Below are positions 37,221 to 47,200 of a stretch of 64,000 nt of DNA, in pieces (positions within the stretch are counted from its first letter, which is position 1; every line of letters starts with the position of its first letter). Source of the stretch: CAYURR01 sp964446745 (GTDB lineage: Bacteria > Bacillota > Clostridia > Lachnospirales > WQUN01); the NCBI GenBank assembly GCA_964446745.1, contig CAYURR010000001.1, forward strand, positions 1 to 64,000, given 5' to 3'. Under the pieces are notes generated by a model. It made no database searches. It was not told the origin of the DNA and was given only the letters and a program-made list of their open reading frames with translations. A program made the position numbers and the translations under genes.

Positions 37221-37238
37221 TGTTTACGGAGGCAATTT

Positions 37239-38411
37239 ATGAATATAAATAAAAATTACTTAAATTTAACGGACAGTTATCTGTTCTCATTGATTTCAAA
37301 AAAGATATCCGAATACAAGTACGCTAACCCCGATAAGGATCTCATACGTTTAGGTATCGGCGATGTGACGCTGCCGTTGGCTCCGGCAGTTATCTCCTCA
37401 ATGCAAAGTGCTGTTTCCGAGATGGGCAGCAACGATACCTTTCGCGGCTATGGAGAGGAACAGGGATATGCGTTTCTGCGTCAGGCCGTATGCGGTTACT
37501 ACAGTAAAAAAGATGTAACGCTATCCGATACGGAGGTCTTTATCAGTGACGGTGCAAAGAGTGACCTCGGTAATATCCTCGATATCTTTGACGCCGATAA
37601 CACCGTACTGATCCCTGATCCGGTATACCCTGTCTATGTAGACACAAATATAATGGCCGGACGCAGGATCATATTTGCAAACGGCAATCCCGAAAACAAT
37701 TTTTCACCGATGCCCGATAAAGATATAAAAGCCGATATCATATATCTGTGCTCGCCGAACAATCCGACAGGGGCCGTATATACGCGTGAGCAGCTTGCGC
37801 TCTGGGTCGATTATGCCATCGAGAATGACGCGGTGATTTTATTTGACAGTGCGTATGAGATATTCGTCACGGACAGCGAATTGCCCACGAGCATCTATCA
37901 GATTGATCGAGCCAAGGAATGCGCCATCGAGTTCTGCTCGCTTTCAAAGACTGCGGGATTTACGGGTACACGCTGCGGCTACACTGTTATACCTCACGAG
38001 CTAAAGCGTAACTCCACAACATTAAATAAACTGTGGCTTAGACGCCAGACAACAAAGTTTAACGGTGTGCCATATATAATCCAGCGCGGGGCCGAGGCAG
38101 TGTTTTCGGATGAAGGATATCAGCAGATCATGAACAACATAGATTACTACAAACAAAACGCGCGTATCATCGCGGATACCCTGTCAGGGCTCGGCATATG
38201 GTTTACAGGCGGCCAGCATTCACCGTATATTTGGCTCAAATGCCCGAACAATTTAACCTCATGGGAATATTTTGATCATCTGCTCTCGGAATACAACATC
38301 GTAGGCACGCCCGGTGTAGGCTTTGGCACTAACGGAGAGGGCTTCTTTCGCCTCACGGCGTTTGGCAGCAGGGAAAATGTCGAGCGCGCAATGAAAAGGC
38401 TCACAAAATAA
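37239..38411 (+). CDS. dapL: LL-diaminopimelate aminotransferase
   Basis: A 390-residue PLP enzyme that converts tetrahydrodipicolinate directly to LL-diaminopimelate using glutamate as amino donor. Motifs: RLGIGDVTLPL, FRGYGEEQGYAFLR, SPNNPTGAVYT, and SLSKTAGFTGTRCG with the PLP lysine near residue 234. GGAGG precedes ATG 37239. DapF, fused to CarB upstream, performs the next step to meso-diaminopimelate, so the two lysine/cell-wall steps are in one operon. Confidence 0.95.
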   Translation: MNINKNYLNLTDSYLFSLISKKISEYKYANPDKDLIRLGIGDVTLPLAPAVISSMQSAVSEMGSNDTFRGYGEEQGYAFLRQAVCGYYSKKDVTLSDTEVFISDGAKSDLGNILDIFDADNTVLIPDPVYPVYVDTNIMAGRRIIFANGNPENNFSPMPDKDIKADIIYLCSPNNPTGAVYTREQLALWVDYAIENDAVILFDSAYEIFVTDSELPTSIYQIDRAKECAIEFCSLSKTAGFTGTRCGYTVIPHELKRNSTTLNKLWLRRQTTKFNGVPYIIQRGAEAVFSDEGYQQIMNNIDYYKQNARIIADTLSGLGIWFTGGQHSPYIWLKCPNNLTSWEYFDHLLSEYNIVGTPGVGFGTNGEGFFRLTAFGSRENVERAMKRLTK

Positions 38412-38461
38412 CCAACGTTTAACCCCCGTCGATTGTATTATCAGTGAAGGGAGTTGATAAC

Positions 38462-38959
38462 ATGGCAACCTCTTTGTTACGTACGGACAAAGAGATTGCG
38501 GCTATTTACAAGCGTCACAAGGACACGATATACCGCATCTGTTTTGCATATATGAAAAATGTCATGGACACCGAGGATATCATACAAAACACCTTCTACA
38601 ACCTAATAAAAGCCGGGGTTGTTTTCGATGGTGCGGAGCATGAAAAGGCATGGCTTATCCGAACAGCGACAAATCTATGCAAAAACGCATTGCGGTATTG
38701 GTGGCGAAGACGCGAAAGCCTGGAGGATTACGAGCACCTGCACGGGCACAGCCCATTTGAGATAGACGATACGTTCAATGTCGTTATGAATCTGCCCGAC
38801 AAGTATAAGACCGTAATCTATCTATACTACTATGAGGGCTATGACAGCGTAGAGATTTCAAAGATCCTCCAAAAGCCGCAGTCAACAATACGTTATTATC
38901 TCTCTGAGGCGCGTAAGGTCCTCCGCAAAAAGCTTGGAGGTGATTTGAATGCTGAATGA
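38462..38959 (+). CDS. ECF-type RNA polymerase sigma factor
   Basis: A 165-residue sigma-70 family protein with region 2 (IYRICFAYMKNVMDTEDIIQ, then TFYNLIKAG) and region 4 (LPDKYKTVIYLYYYEGYDSVEISKIL) and no region 3, as in ECF factors. ATG 38462 is preferred over GTG 38444 because GAAGGGAG lies 8 bp upstream. It overlaps the next gene by 11 bp, the normal arrangement with an anti-sigma factor. Confidence 0.92.
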   Translation: MATSLLRTDKEIAAIYKRHKDTIYRICFAYMKNVMDTEDIIQNTFYNLIKAGVVFDGAEHEKAWLIRTATNLCKNALRYWWRRRESLEDYEHLHGHSPFEIDDTFNVVMNLPDKYKTVIYLYYYEGYDSVEISKILQKPQSTIRYYLSEARKVLRKKLGGDLNAE

Positions 38960-39155
38960 ACGTATCATCAGCTCGTGGAGTAAGATAACGCCCGACGATA
39001 CCACGCACGATCGAATCCTTAGTCATATCCTGGATCGGGTGCATTCCGGTGAAACAAAAAAGAGGCGTATCTGGAAGATACTCGCCCCTGTCACGGCATG
39101 CTTGATTATCGCACTTACTATAACCGTCCCGATATATTCAAAAGGACGTCACTGA
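38949..39155 (+). CDS. Short anti-sigma-like membrane protein, probably truncated
   Basis: A 68-residue protein with a soluble N-terminus (about 1-42), one membrane segment (ILAPVTACLIIALTITVPI, about 44-62) and almost nothing after it. The overlap with the ECF sigma gene and GGAGG at 38936 identify it as the partner. Usual anti-sigma factors of this type carry a long extracytoplasmic domain; here the frame stops at SKGRH. It may be a decayed gene or a minimal anchor that still holds the sigma factor. Confidence 0.7.
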   Translation: MLNERIISSWSKITPDDTTHDRILSHILDRVHSGETKKRRIWKILAPVTACLIIALTITVPIYSKGRH

Positions 39156-39185
39156 TAATTCATTAATATCGAAGGGAGAAATAAA

Positions 39186-39809
39186 ATGAATGATATGTTA
39201 AAACTCATTGCGGCCTTAGTATTGGGCTACCTCATAGGCAGCCTAAACACTTCGGTGATAGTAGGAAAAATATGGGGCGTGGACATAAGAAACCACGGCA
39301 GCAAAGGAGCAGGGTTAACCAATGCCCTGAGGGTGCTAGGAAAGCCCGCGGCTGCGTTTGTGCTTGCGGGGGATATATTAAAGGGGATCGTGGCTTGTTT
39401 GGTCGGGTTGTTCATCGGTGTTTATTTTAGTGCCGGTGAGGCCCAGGACTGTGTGAGCCTCTTGGTTGCGGGAGCAGGCGCGGTCATCGGGCATAACTGG
39501 CCCGTATATTTCGGGTTCAAGGGCGGCAAGGGTGCGCTTACGGCGATATCTGTGTTGTTCATGGCCAACTGGATAATGGCCCTTATGTGCCTTGTGGTCT
39601 TTGTGGCTATAGTAGCCATAACCCGTTACGTTTCTTTAGGCTCCATATGTGCGACGTTGCTTGGCGCGGTTGTTTCATTTATCCCCGTTTTCGGGAACAC
39701 CTTTTATTTTTATATATTTACCTGCCTGATGGCGTTGACGGTTATCTTTAAGCACAGAGCAAATATACAGAGGCTGCTTTCAGGCACCGAGAATAAGCTT
39801 GTGCTTTAG
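39186..39809 (+). CDS. plsY: Glycerol-3-phosphate acyltransferase PlsY
   Basis: A 207-residue membrane enzyme that acylates glycerol-3-phosphate with acyl-phosphate, the first step of phospholipid synthesis. About five membrane helices and the three conserved loops are visible: GSLNTSVIVGK, HGSKGAGLTNALRVLGK (usual GSGNxGaTN, here GSKGAGLTN) and GHNWPVYFGFKGGKG. The first-loop substitution is seen in some clostridial paralogues. GAAGGGAG precedes ATG 39186. Confidence 0.9.
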   Translation: MNDMLKLIAALVLGYLIGSLNTSVIVGKIWGVDIRNHGSKGAGLTNALRVLGKPAAAFVLAGDILKGIVACLVGLFIGVYFSAGEAQDCVSLLVAGAGAVIGHNWPVYFGFKGGKGALTAISVLFMANWIMALMCLVVFVAIVAITRYVSLGSICATLLGAVVSFIPVFGNTFYFYIFTCLMALTVIFKHRANIQRLLSGTENKLVL

Positions 39810-39838
39810 GATAGTAATCGGTAGCATTTTATCGGGCG

Positions 39839-39897
39839 AGCCCAGTTGCATTTATCCATGGAAAAAACATGGTTAATACCACTGGGCTTATTTTTTT
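39839..39897 (+). terminator. Intrinsic terminator after plsY
   Basis: AGCCCAGT (39839-39846) pairs with ACTGGGCT (39881-39888), with a nested CCATG/CATGG stem, followed by TATTTTTTT. From here to 40176 I see only AT-rich sequence with short, unsupported reading frames. Confidence 0.85.
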
Positions 39898-40176
39898 GCA
39901 TAAATATAGATCCCATTGGGGGGGACATCCATGTTATCTAGTTTTGTTGCTTATCTACATAAAACAACATGGATTGCAAAAATATGAGAAAATATCAAGT
40001 AATATTGACCCGCAGTATGACTAATGATAAACTTTATCTTATGAATTTGTATCATATTGATTCATAGATGTTGTAGTGGAACTTTGGGAAAGGGCTATAT
40101 GTTGGGTTTACCACTATCAGCCTATGGAACATGCACATGAATAACCGAATATAATGGATCGTTAAAGGCGAGTCGT

Positions 40177-40409
40177 ATGGAAAACGTCATAGTTAATGAA
40201 CCTAAAATAGTATCGTTCAGAGGTTATCGCCCGGAAAAGTTACTGATTTTAGAGATGAGTCTGTTTTTAGTATAGCCACGTTGAAACTAGACATACATGA
40301 CGCTGTTGTGGAGGCCGTTTCTCGTGGCTTTTTTACGTCTATTATAGATAGGATTGTATTTGGTAACACAATTTTTCGAATAAGACAATATCACGTAGAA
40401 AAGAGGTAG
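40177..40409 (+). pseudogene. Small frameshifted gene of unknown function before hsdM
   Basis: ATG 40177 opens a frame (MENVIVNEPKIVSFRGYRPEKL) that stops at 40275. Inserting one C in the GTTACTGAT segment at about 40240 joins it to a second frame (DFRDESVFSIATLKLDIHDA...) running to TAG 40407, just 4 bp before the hsdM start. The repaired product would be about 77 residues. I do not recognise the family. Its position suggests it once belonged to the restriction-modification operon. Confidence 0.5.
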
Positions 40410-40413
40410 AAAA

Positions 40414-41913
40414 GTGGCAAACGGAAATACAACACACATCGGCTTTGAAGGGCAGATATGGGCGGCGGCAGATATATTGCGCGGAAATATGGACGCGGCG
40501 GAGTATAAGCATGTTGTACTGGGTCTCATTTTTCTTAAATACATATCAGATAAGTTTGAAGCACGTTATCAGGAACTGCAAGCCGACAATGATGATGTAG
40601 AGGATAAAGACGCATACACAGAAGCTAATGTGTTTTATGTACCGCCTACCGCTCGGTGGAACGTCATAGCACAGGCTGCACATTCTGCAGAGATTGGCAG
40701 TGTCATAGACGATGCTATGCGGTCGATTGAAAAAGAAAATAAACGCTTGAAAGATATATTACCAAAAAATTACTCACGAGCAGAGTTGGATAAGCGACGC
40801 CTTGGCAATGTAGTTGACTTGTTTACTAACATACAAATGATTGAACATGGTAGCGACAAGGATATACTCGGTCGTACTTACGAATACTGTCTATCCAAGT
40901 TTGCCGAGCAAGAAGGCAAGCGTGCAGGCGAATTCTACACACCAGCTTGTGTTGTACGAACGCTTGTTGAGGTTTTACGCCCGTTCAAAGGTCGTGTATA
41001 CGATCCTTGCTGTGGTTCGGGAGGAATGTTTGTTCAATCAGCAGATTTTGTGGGGCATCATGCTGGTAACATCAACAATCTATCCATTTTCGGCCAAGAT
41101 GCCAACCCAACTACGCGTAAAATGGCTCTCATGAATCTTGCCATCCGCGGCATCGAAGCAGATTTGGGAACCTACAACGCCGATACCTTTCACAACGACC
41201 TTCACCCAACACTAAAAGCTGATTTTATTATGGCAAATCCACCTTTTAATCTATCTGACTGGAACGATGGGTCTCTGGACGATGATCCACGTTGGAAGTA
41301 TGGCTTACCGCCTTCTGGCAACGCTAACTTTGCGTGGCTACAACACATGATTTTTCACCTTGCACCAAACGGTAAAATCGGCATGGTGCTTGCAAACGGC
41401 TCCCTGTCATCACAGAGCGGTGGCGAAGGTGAAATTCGGCGTAAAATAGTGGAGGATGACTTGGTGGAAGGTATTGTTGCTATGCCCACACAGTTGTTTT
41501 ACACCACGCAAATTCCAGTGTCACTGTGGTTTATCAGCCGCAACAAAAAACAAAATGGAAAAACTTTATTTATTGATGCACGCAAAATGGGTATTATGGT
41601 TACGCGAAAAAACCGTGAAATGACAGCCGAAGATATAGCTAAAATCGCTGCAACATTTGAAGCGTTCGAAGACGGAACCCTTAAAGATGATAAAGGCTTT
41701 TGTGCTACTGTGACTACTGATGATATTGCGAAGCAAGACTTTATACTAACACCGGGACGTTATGTTGGAATTAAAGATGTTGTGGATGACAGCGAGCCGT
41801 TTGAGGAAAAGATGGCACGGCTGACAAGGGAACTGTCTGGGCTGTTCAAGCGGTCACATGAGCTGGAAGATAAGATAAAAGAAAGATTAGGGGCGATAGG
41901 GTATGACATCTAA
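40414..41913 (+). CDS. hsdM: Type I restriction-modification DNA methyltransferase subunit
   Basis: A 499-residue N6-adenine methyltransferase. HsdM_N helical domain (about 8-135, FEGQIWAAADILRGNMDAAE) is followed by the N6_Mtase domain with the AdoMet motif DPCCGSGGMF near residue 195 and catalytic NPPF in FIMANPPFNLSDW near 275. The start is GTG 40414 after AAGAGG. It forms the M2S1 methylase with HsdS, and M2S1R2 with HsdR. The following small gene overlaps it by 11 bp. Confidence 0.96.
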   Translation: MANGNTTHIGFEGQIWAAADILRGNMDAAEYKHVVLGLIFLKYISDKFEARYQELQADNDDVEDKDAYTEANVFYVPPTARWNVIAQAAHSAEIGSVIDDAMRSIEKENKRLKDILPKNYSRAELDKRRLGNVVDLFTNIQMIEHGSDKDILGRTYEYCLSKFAEQEGKRAGEFYTPACVVRTLVEVLRPFKGRVYDPCCGSGGMFVQSADFVGHHAGNINNLSIFGQDANPTTRKMALMNLAIRGIEADLGTYNADTFHNDLHPTLKADFIMANPPFNLSDWNDGSLDDDPRWKYGLPPSGNANFAWLQHMIFHLAPNGKIGMVLANGSLSSQSGGEGEIRRKIVEDDLVEGIVAMPTQLFYTTQIPVSLWFISRNKKQNGKTLFIDARKMGIMVTRKNREMTAEDIAKIAATFEAFEDGTLKDDKGFCATVTTDDIAKQDFILTPGRYVGIKDVVDDSEPFEEKMARLTRELSGLFKRSHELEDKIKERLGAIGYDI

Positions 41914-42322
41914 TTTTTACTTCACAAAAGAAGATATTGTTAAATTAAAAAGGTACACATATGCCTTGAAATATAATATAGACTTCAACTTCCAGAACCA
42001 ACAGAAAGAAGCATTTATAGAAGTGGGAACATATTATCCAGTCATTAGAAATAAAACCAACAACGATGTTTTGTATGAATATACAAGAAGAAATATATTA
42101 CCTACATTTAAGCCAATTTCGCAATTTGATAAGACTGACATCGAAATATGGACTGCTTGTTATATCTGCAATTTCAATGAAGAGATTAGTGCATATGAGC
42201 GCAAGCACGGAGTAGTCGATCTTAAGCTGTCTCAAGAATTTGATGATTATATCAATAACCGGAACAATAGTGTTACATCGGGTGTTATTGGTTTGTGCCT
42301 TGAGTTCTTTATTGGGAATTAA
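41903..42322 (+). CDS. Unknown 139-residue protein between hsdM and hsdS
   Basis: The gene begins inside the end of hsdM (ATG 41903) and ends 17 bp before hsdS. The protein is soluble, with no membrane segment, rich in Asn, Lys and aromatic residues, and contains EIWTACYICNFNEEISAYERK. I do not recognise the family. Translational coupling to hsdM and continuous orientation suggest a role in the restriction system or an accessory defence function. Confidence 0.75.
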   Translation: MTSNFYFTKEDIVKLKRYTYALKYNIDFNFQNQQKEAFIEVGTYYPVIRNKTNNDVLYEYTRRNILPTFKPISQFDKTDIEIWTACYICNFNEEISAYERKHGVVDLKLSQEFDDYINNRNNSVTSGVIGLCLEFFIGN

Positions 42323-42339
42323 TGATGGGGTGATTGAGT

Positions 42340-43548
42340 ATGGCAATTGAACTCTCTGATATATGCGCATTCGCTGACGGACGAGTTTCCGTAGCCGATT
42401 TAGATTTGGATACATACATCTCTACTGAGAATATGCTCCCAAACAAGGAGGGTATTATCCGTTCAGCTGGTCTGCCTAACGTAGCACAGACACAGGCATA
42501 CCAACCAGACGACGTGTTGATTTCCAACATCCGCCCCTACTTCAAGAAAGTTTGGTTTGCTGACCGTGATGGAGGATGCTCGAATGATGTATTAGTAATG
42601 CGAGCTAAGCAAGGGTGCAATCCACGTTACTTATATTATCTACTGTCGGATGATGTTTTCTTTGACTATGCCACTGCTACGGCTAAAGGAACTAAGATGC
42701 CGCGGGGTGATAAGAGCGCAATTATGCGCTATGAAGTTCCTGACTTATCTATTGAAAGACAGATAAAAATTGCCGCCACTCTCTCCTGTATCGATGACAA
42801 AATAGAGCTAAACAACCGCATCAACCGCAACCTTGAAGCACAGGCACAGGCGATATTTAAGTCGTGGTTTGTGGACTTTGATCCGTTTAAAGACGGAGAG
42901 TTTGTGGATAGCGAACTTGGTAAAATGCCTAAAGGGTGGCGAGTTGGGACACTGGGGGAGTATTGTAAAGTAAAATCCGGATACGCTTTCAAGAGTAATT
43001 GGTGGCAAGATAAAGGTGTGAAAGTAGTAAAAATCAAAAACATTGGTAATACACTTAATTTGTCTGATTGTTCGTGCGTTGATAAAGAAAAAAAAGAGTT
43101 AGCAAAAGATTTTATTGCGATCGGTGGTGATTTGCTTATTGCAATGACAGGAGCAACAGTAGGTAAGTTTTGTATTGTTCCTCAAATAGATGAAACTATT
43201 TTGGTAAATCAACGAGTTGGTAAATTCTTTCTTGGAAATAATCCTATTGAGAAATTGCCGTTTGTTTATTTTCTTCTTAATAAAAGTGAAGTCATAGATG
43301 AAATTTTAAACCGTAGACAAGGAAGTGCACAATCAAATATTAGTCCAACAGACATTGAAACTGTAAAAATTATTTTTCCACAAATTCATGTAATAGAACA
43401 ATTTAACAATTTGACGAAGTATTTTTTCGTAAACATAACAAAAAATCAACAACAAAACCAAAGCCTTACAGCCATCCGTGACGCCATACTACCCAAACTA
43501 ATAAATGGCGATATAGAAATTGTTAAGGGAGAGATTGATGGTGCATGA
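42340..43548 (+). CDS. hsdS: Type I restriction-modification specificity subunit
   Basis: A 402-residue HsdS with two target-recognition domains (about 1-150 and 195-350). Each is followed by a conserved helix: IKIAATLSCIDDKIELNNRI near 150-170 and the C-terminal NQSLTAIRDAILPKLING. The two halves are unrelated, implying a bipartite target. ATG 42340 is preferred over TTG 42334 because GGGGTGA is 8 bp upstream. The TRDs decide the methylated sequence, which cannot be read from here. Confidence 0.93.
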   Translation: MAIELSDICAFADGRVSVADLDLDTYISTENMLPNKEGIIRSAGLPNVAQTQAYQPDDVLISNIRPYFKKVWFADRDGGCSNDVLVMRAKQGCNPRYLYYLLSDDVFFDYATATAKGTKMPRGDKSAIMRYEVPDLSIERQIKIAATLSCIDDKIELNNRINRNLEAQAQAIFKSWFVDFDPFKDGEFVDSELGKMPKGWRVGTLGEYCKVKSGYAFKSNWWQDKGVKVVKIKNIGNTLNLSDCSCVDKEKKELAKDFIAIGGDLLIAMTGATVGKFCIVPQIDETILVNQRVGKFFLGNNPIEKLPFVYFLLNKSEVIDEILNRRQGSAQSNISPTDIETVKIIFPQIHVIEQFNNLTKYFFVNITKNQQQNQSLTAIRDAILPKLINGDIEIVKGEIDGA

Positions 43549-43957
43549 TTTTCTTATTGAAAATTGGATTAAAATATTGTTCATATCATTTATTGTGCTT
43601 TCGATTGTCGTAACCTTTTGTAAAAAAACAATCAAAGAAAGCATCTCAGCCGAATATTATGGTTATATATTTCTTCTTACAGCAACCACTATTTTTGTCA
43701 TTATCAACTGGAATGATTGCGTAAATATGCAGTTTTTTAGCAGCTTTAATGGATACAATATCATTTTCCTACTTTGGATTACTTTATTACTCTTTTTAGT
43801 TGTTAAAATTGATTTTAACGGTATAACATCATTCAATCAGAAGAAAAAAGCTGACAATGAATTTGAAGTAGCATTGAGAGAGAATGAAATAATAAAGAAA
43901 ACAATCGAGGCAACACTGAAAGAAAATGAGCCAATGAAGAAAACTATGGCTGAATAA
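43538..43957 (+). CDS. Unknown small membrane protein with coiled-coil tail, between hsdS and hsdR
   Basis: A 139-residue protein starting at ATG 43538 (AAGGGAGAG upstream), overlapping the hsdS stop by 11 bp. Three membrane segments are clear: about 10-27, 40-57 and 68-88. A charged C-terminal region (about 100-138) contains a near repeat, ENEIIKKTIEATLKENEPMKKTM, typical of a coiled coil. Family unknown. A membrane protein inside a type I operon is unusual; it could anchor the complex or act as a separate effector. Confidence 0.78.
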   Translation: MVHDFLIENWIKILFISFIVLSIVVTFCKKTIKESISAEYYGYIFLLTATTIFVIINWNDCVNMQFFSSFNGYNIIFLLWITLLLFLVVKIDFNGITSFNQKKKADNEFEVALRENEIIKKTIEATLKENEPMKKTMAE

Positions 43958-43979
43958 AGCGGGCAGGAGATGCAGGATA

Positions 43980-44282
43980 ATGAAAGATAAGCAAGCCGTT
44001 GTGCAAGCTCTACTATCAATTGCTCAAGATACGCAATTGTATGTATCGTTGTATCCCAACATTGATGATTTAATGTACACACTTAAATCTAGCGAAATTA
44101 AATCGCGTGTTAACTCAGCGTTATTTGGATATAATAACCCATTTATTAACTCTACATTTACAAGTAAAGTACAGCTAATAGAGTTATCGAATGATAAAAA
44201 CAACGCACTCAAGCTTTTAGAAATTTGTAGTGAAATCCTAAGAATGGGACAATCGTTAAATTCAACTTGGGGGTATTATTAA
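43980..44282 (+). CDS. Unknown 100-residue protein before hsdR
   Basis: ATG 43980 follows GCAGGAGATG. The protein is helical and soluble (QAVVQALLSIAQDTQLYVSL..., KNNALKLLEICSEILRMG). Its TAA overlaps the hsdR ATG by one base (TAATG), so it is translationally coupled to the nuclease subunit. I do not recognise it. The tight fit among hsd genes argues that it is a real gene and may modulate HsdR. Confidence 0.72.
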   Translation: MKDKQAVVQALLSIAQDTQLYVSLYPNIDDLMYTLKSSEIKSRVNSALFGYNNPFINSTFTSKVQLIELSNDKNNALKLLEICSEILRMGQSLNSTWGYY

Positions 44283-47200
44283 TGCCCTTCACTGAATCCA
44301 ACTACGAAAACGCAATCATTGAGGTATTCCGAGACACCTTGGAGTATGGTTATGCATACGGGCCAGATATGTCACGTGACTATAGTAACCCGCTTCACAT
44401 GGTCGAGCTTTTATCAGCCCTACGTAGAGTAAATCCGAAATTACCCGATGCCGTTTTAAATGAGGCGGTCTATAAACTGAGAAATTTTGAGGGCGGCACG
44501 GTTTTACAAAAGAATGTTCAGTTCATGGATTACCTTCAAAACGGTGTATCGGTAAATTATTTCGACGCAGAAAAGCAGAGATCTGCTCTTGTGTATCTTG
44601 CGGATTATATAAATATTGACAGAAATACATTTACTATCGCTAACCAATGGACGATTACTGAGAACAGCGAAAAACGTCCTGACATTCTTATTTTCATAAA
44701 CGGTCTGCCAGTGGTTGTTTTCGAGTTAAAATCCCCCTCTCGCGATGAAACCGATGCTTCAGATGCGTTCTTGCAACTGCGGAACTATATGCATGAGATA
44801 CCGTCGCTGTTCATTTATAACGCTTTCCTTGTGATGAGCGACTTAGCCGTCTCCAAAGCCGGAACCATCACTGCCGGTGAAGATCGATTTATGGAGTGGA
44901 AAACCAAGGACGGTAGTTACGAAAACACACAGTACGCCCAATTTGACACTTTTATAGAGGGTATCTTCGACAAGTCGCGATTACTCGACATTATCAAAAA
45001 CTTTATCTGTTTTTCAGGCAATGAGAAAATACTCAGTGCGTATCACCAGTATTTTGCAGTGCGGAAAGCCGTCGCTTCCACCGCCAACGCAACCGCAACG
45101 GACGGCAAGGGAGGCGTATTCTGGCATACACAAGGCAGCGGCAAGTCGCTGTCAATGGTGTTTTATGTGCATCTGCTCCAAGAAACTCTTAATTCCCCAA
45201 CCGTCGTAGTATTAACTGATCGCAACGACCTCGACGATCAGCTATTTGGGCAGTTCGCTAAGTGTTCAGACTTCCTGCGCCAAGTACCGCAACAAGCTGA
45301 AAGTCGCTCTCATCTGAAAGAATTACTCGCCGGTAGACAAGCTAACGGCATCATATTTACCACGGCACAGAAATTCGAGGAGAGTTCCGAAATCCTCTCC
45401 GATCGCCGCAATGTCATCGTCATGGCAGACGAGGCGCATCGTAGCCAGTTTATTGACGAGCGGGTGGATAGCAAGACTGGACGCATCAAGAAATCCTTTG
45501 GGCTGATTATCCGTGAGAGCCTACCATCGGCAACTTATATAGGTTTCACAGGAACACCTATATCTATCAAGGATCGCTCCACCATCGAGGTGTTTGGAAA
45601 CTACATCGATATCTACGATATGACCCAAGCCGTGGAAGATGGTGCTACACGTCCGGTATACTACGAGAGCCGCGTCATACATTTGAAGTTGGACGAGGAT
45701 ATCTTGCGGCTTATTGATGCTGAATATGACATCATGGCACAGAACGCAGAGAATTACATAATAGAAAAGAGCAAGAAGGAACTGGGAAAAATGGAGTCCA
45801 TTCTCGGCGCAGAGCAAACGATTACGGCTTTATGCGAAGACATCATCAAGCACTACGAGGAGAACCGTCAGCACCAACTCACAGGCAAAGCAATGATTGT
45901 CGGTTATTCACGTGCCATTGCTATCGCAATCTATCGAAAGCTACTTGAACTACGTCCGGCGTGGAAAGACATGGTAGGCGTGGTGATGACCGAGAGCAAC
46001 AAAGACCCCGAAAAGTGGCGAGGGATTACCGGCAATAAGCGTCACCGTGACGAAATGGCAAAACGGTTTAAGGATAATGATGACCTATTAAAGATCGCCA
46101 TAGTTGTAGATATGTGGTTGACGGGCTTTGATGTACCATCCCTGTCCACCATGTATGTTTACAAACCTATGGCTGGTCATAACCTCATGCAGGCAATCGC
46201 CCGAGTTAATCGGGTTTACAAGGATAAAGAAGGCGGTTTAGTCGTTGACTATGTAGGTATCGCTTCTGCTCTAAAACAGGCAATGACCGACTATACCAAC
46301 CGTGACAAAAGCAATTATGGTGATACCGACATTGCCAAAACTGCTCTTCCGAAGTTCATTGAAAAACTGGAAGTCTGCCAAGACCTATTTCACGGCTTTG
46401 ATTATTCAGGTTTTATGTGCGACACTGCCACCGACTTTTCCCGTGCCAAGGCTATTAGCGGTGGTGTAAACTTCTTATCAAGTATTGATAAAGAAATGCA
46501 AAAGGAATTATTTATCAAAGAAGCAATGCTCCTACGTCAGGCTTTGTCACTTTGCCGCTCTCTCCTCACCGCTAAGCAACGGTATGAAGCTGCCTATTTT
46601 GAGGCAGTACGAACGCTCATTACACGTATCACTGGCGAGGGGAAGTCGTTATCCCTTAAAGAAATAAATGCTCACATCAACGAGTTGTTGAAAGCGAGCA
46701 TTAAGAGTGAAGGTATTATCAATCTATTTGCAGATATAGACACAGGGTTTTCGCTTTTTGATCCAAAGTTTTTGGATGAAATCGCTAAGATGAAAGAAAA
46801 GAATTTGGCCATAGAGATTTTGAAAAAATTACTTTCTGAGCAAGTCACTCTCTACCGTAGAACAAACATTGTTAAATCTGAGAAGTTCTCAGAAATGCTA
46901 TCAAGGGCAATGAAAGCGTACTTGAATGGTATGCTTTCTAACGAAGAAGTTATTGCTGAACTTATGAAGATGGCTAAGGACATGGCTACAGCTTCTCACG
47001 AGGCTGAGGCAAGGGGACTCTCCGAAGAAGAGCTGGCGTTCTACGATGCACTTACTCGCCCCGAAGCCGTTAAGGACTTTTACCAAAGCGATGAACTCGT
47101 TTCGATGACTCGCGAACTCGCTGATATGCTGCGTAGGAACCGCACCATAGACTGGCAAAAAAAAGAGTCTGCTCGTGCCGGAATGCGTCGCATGGTAAAA

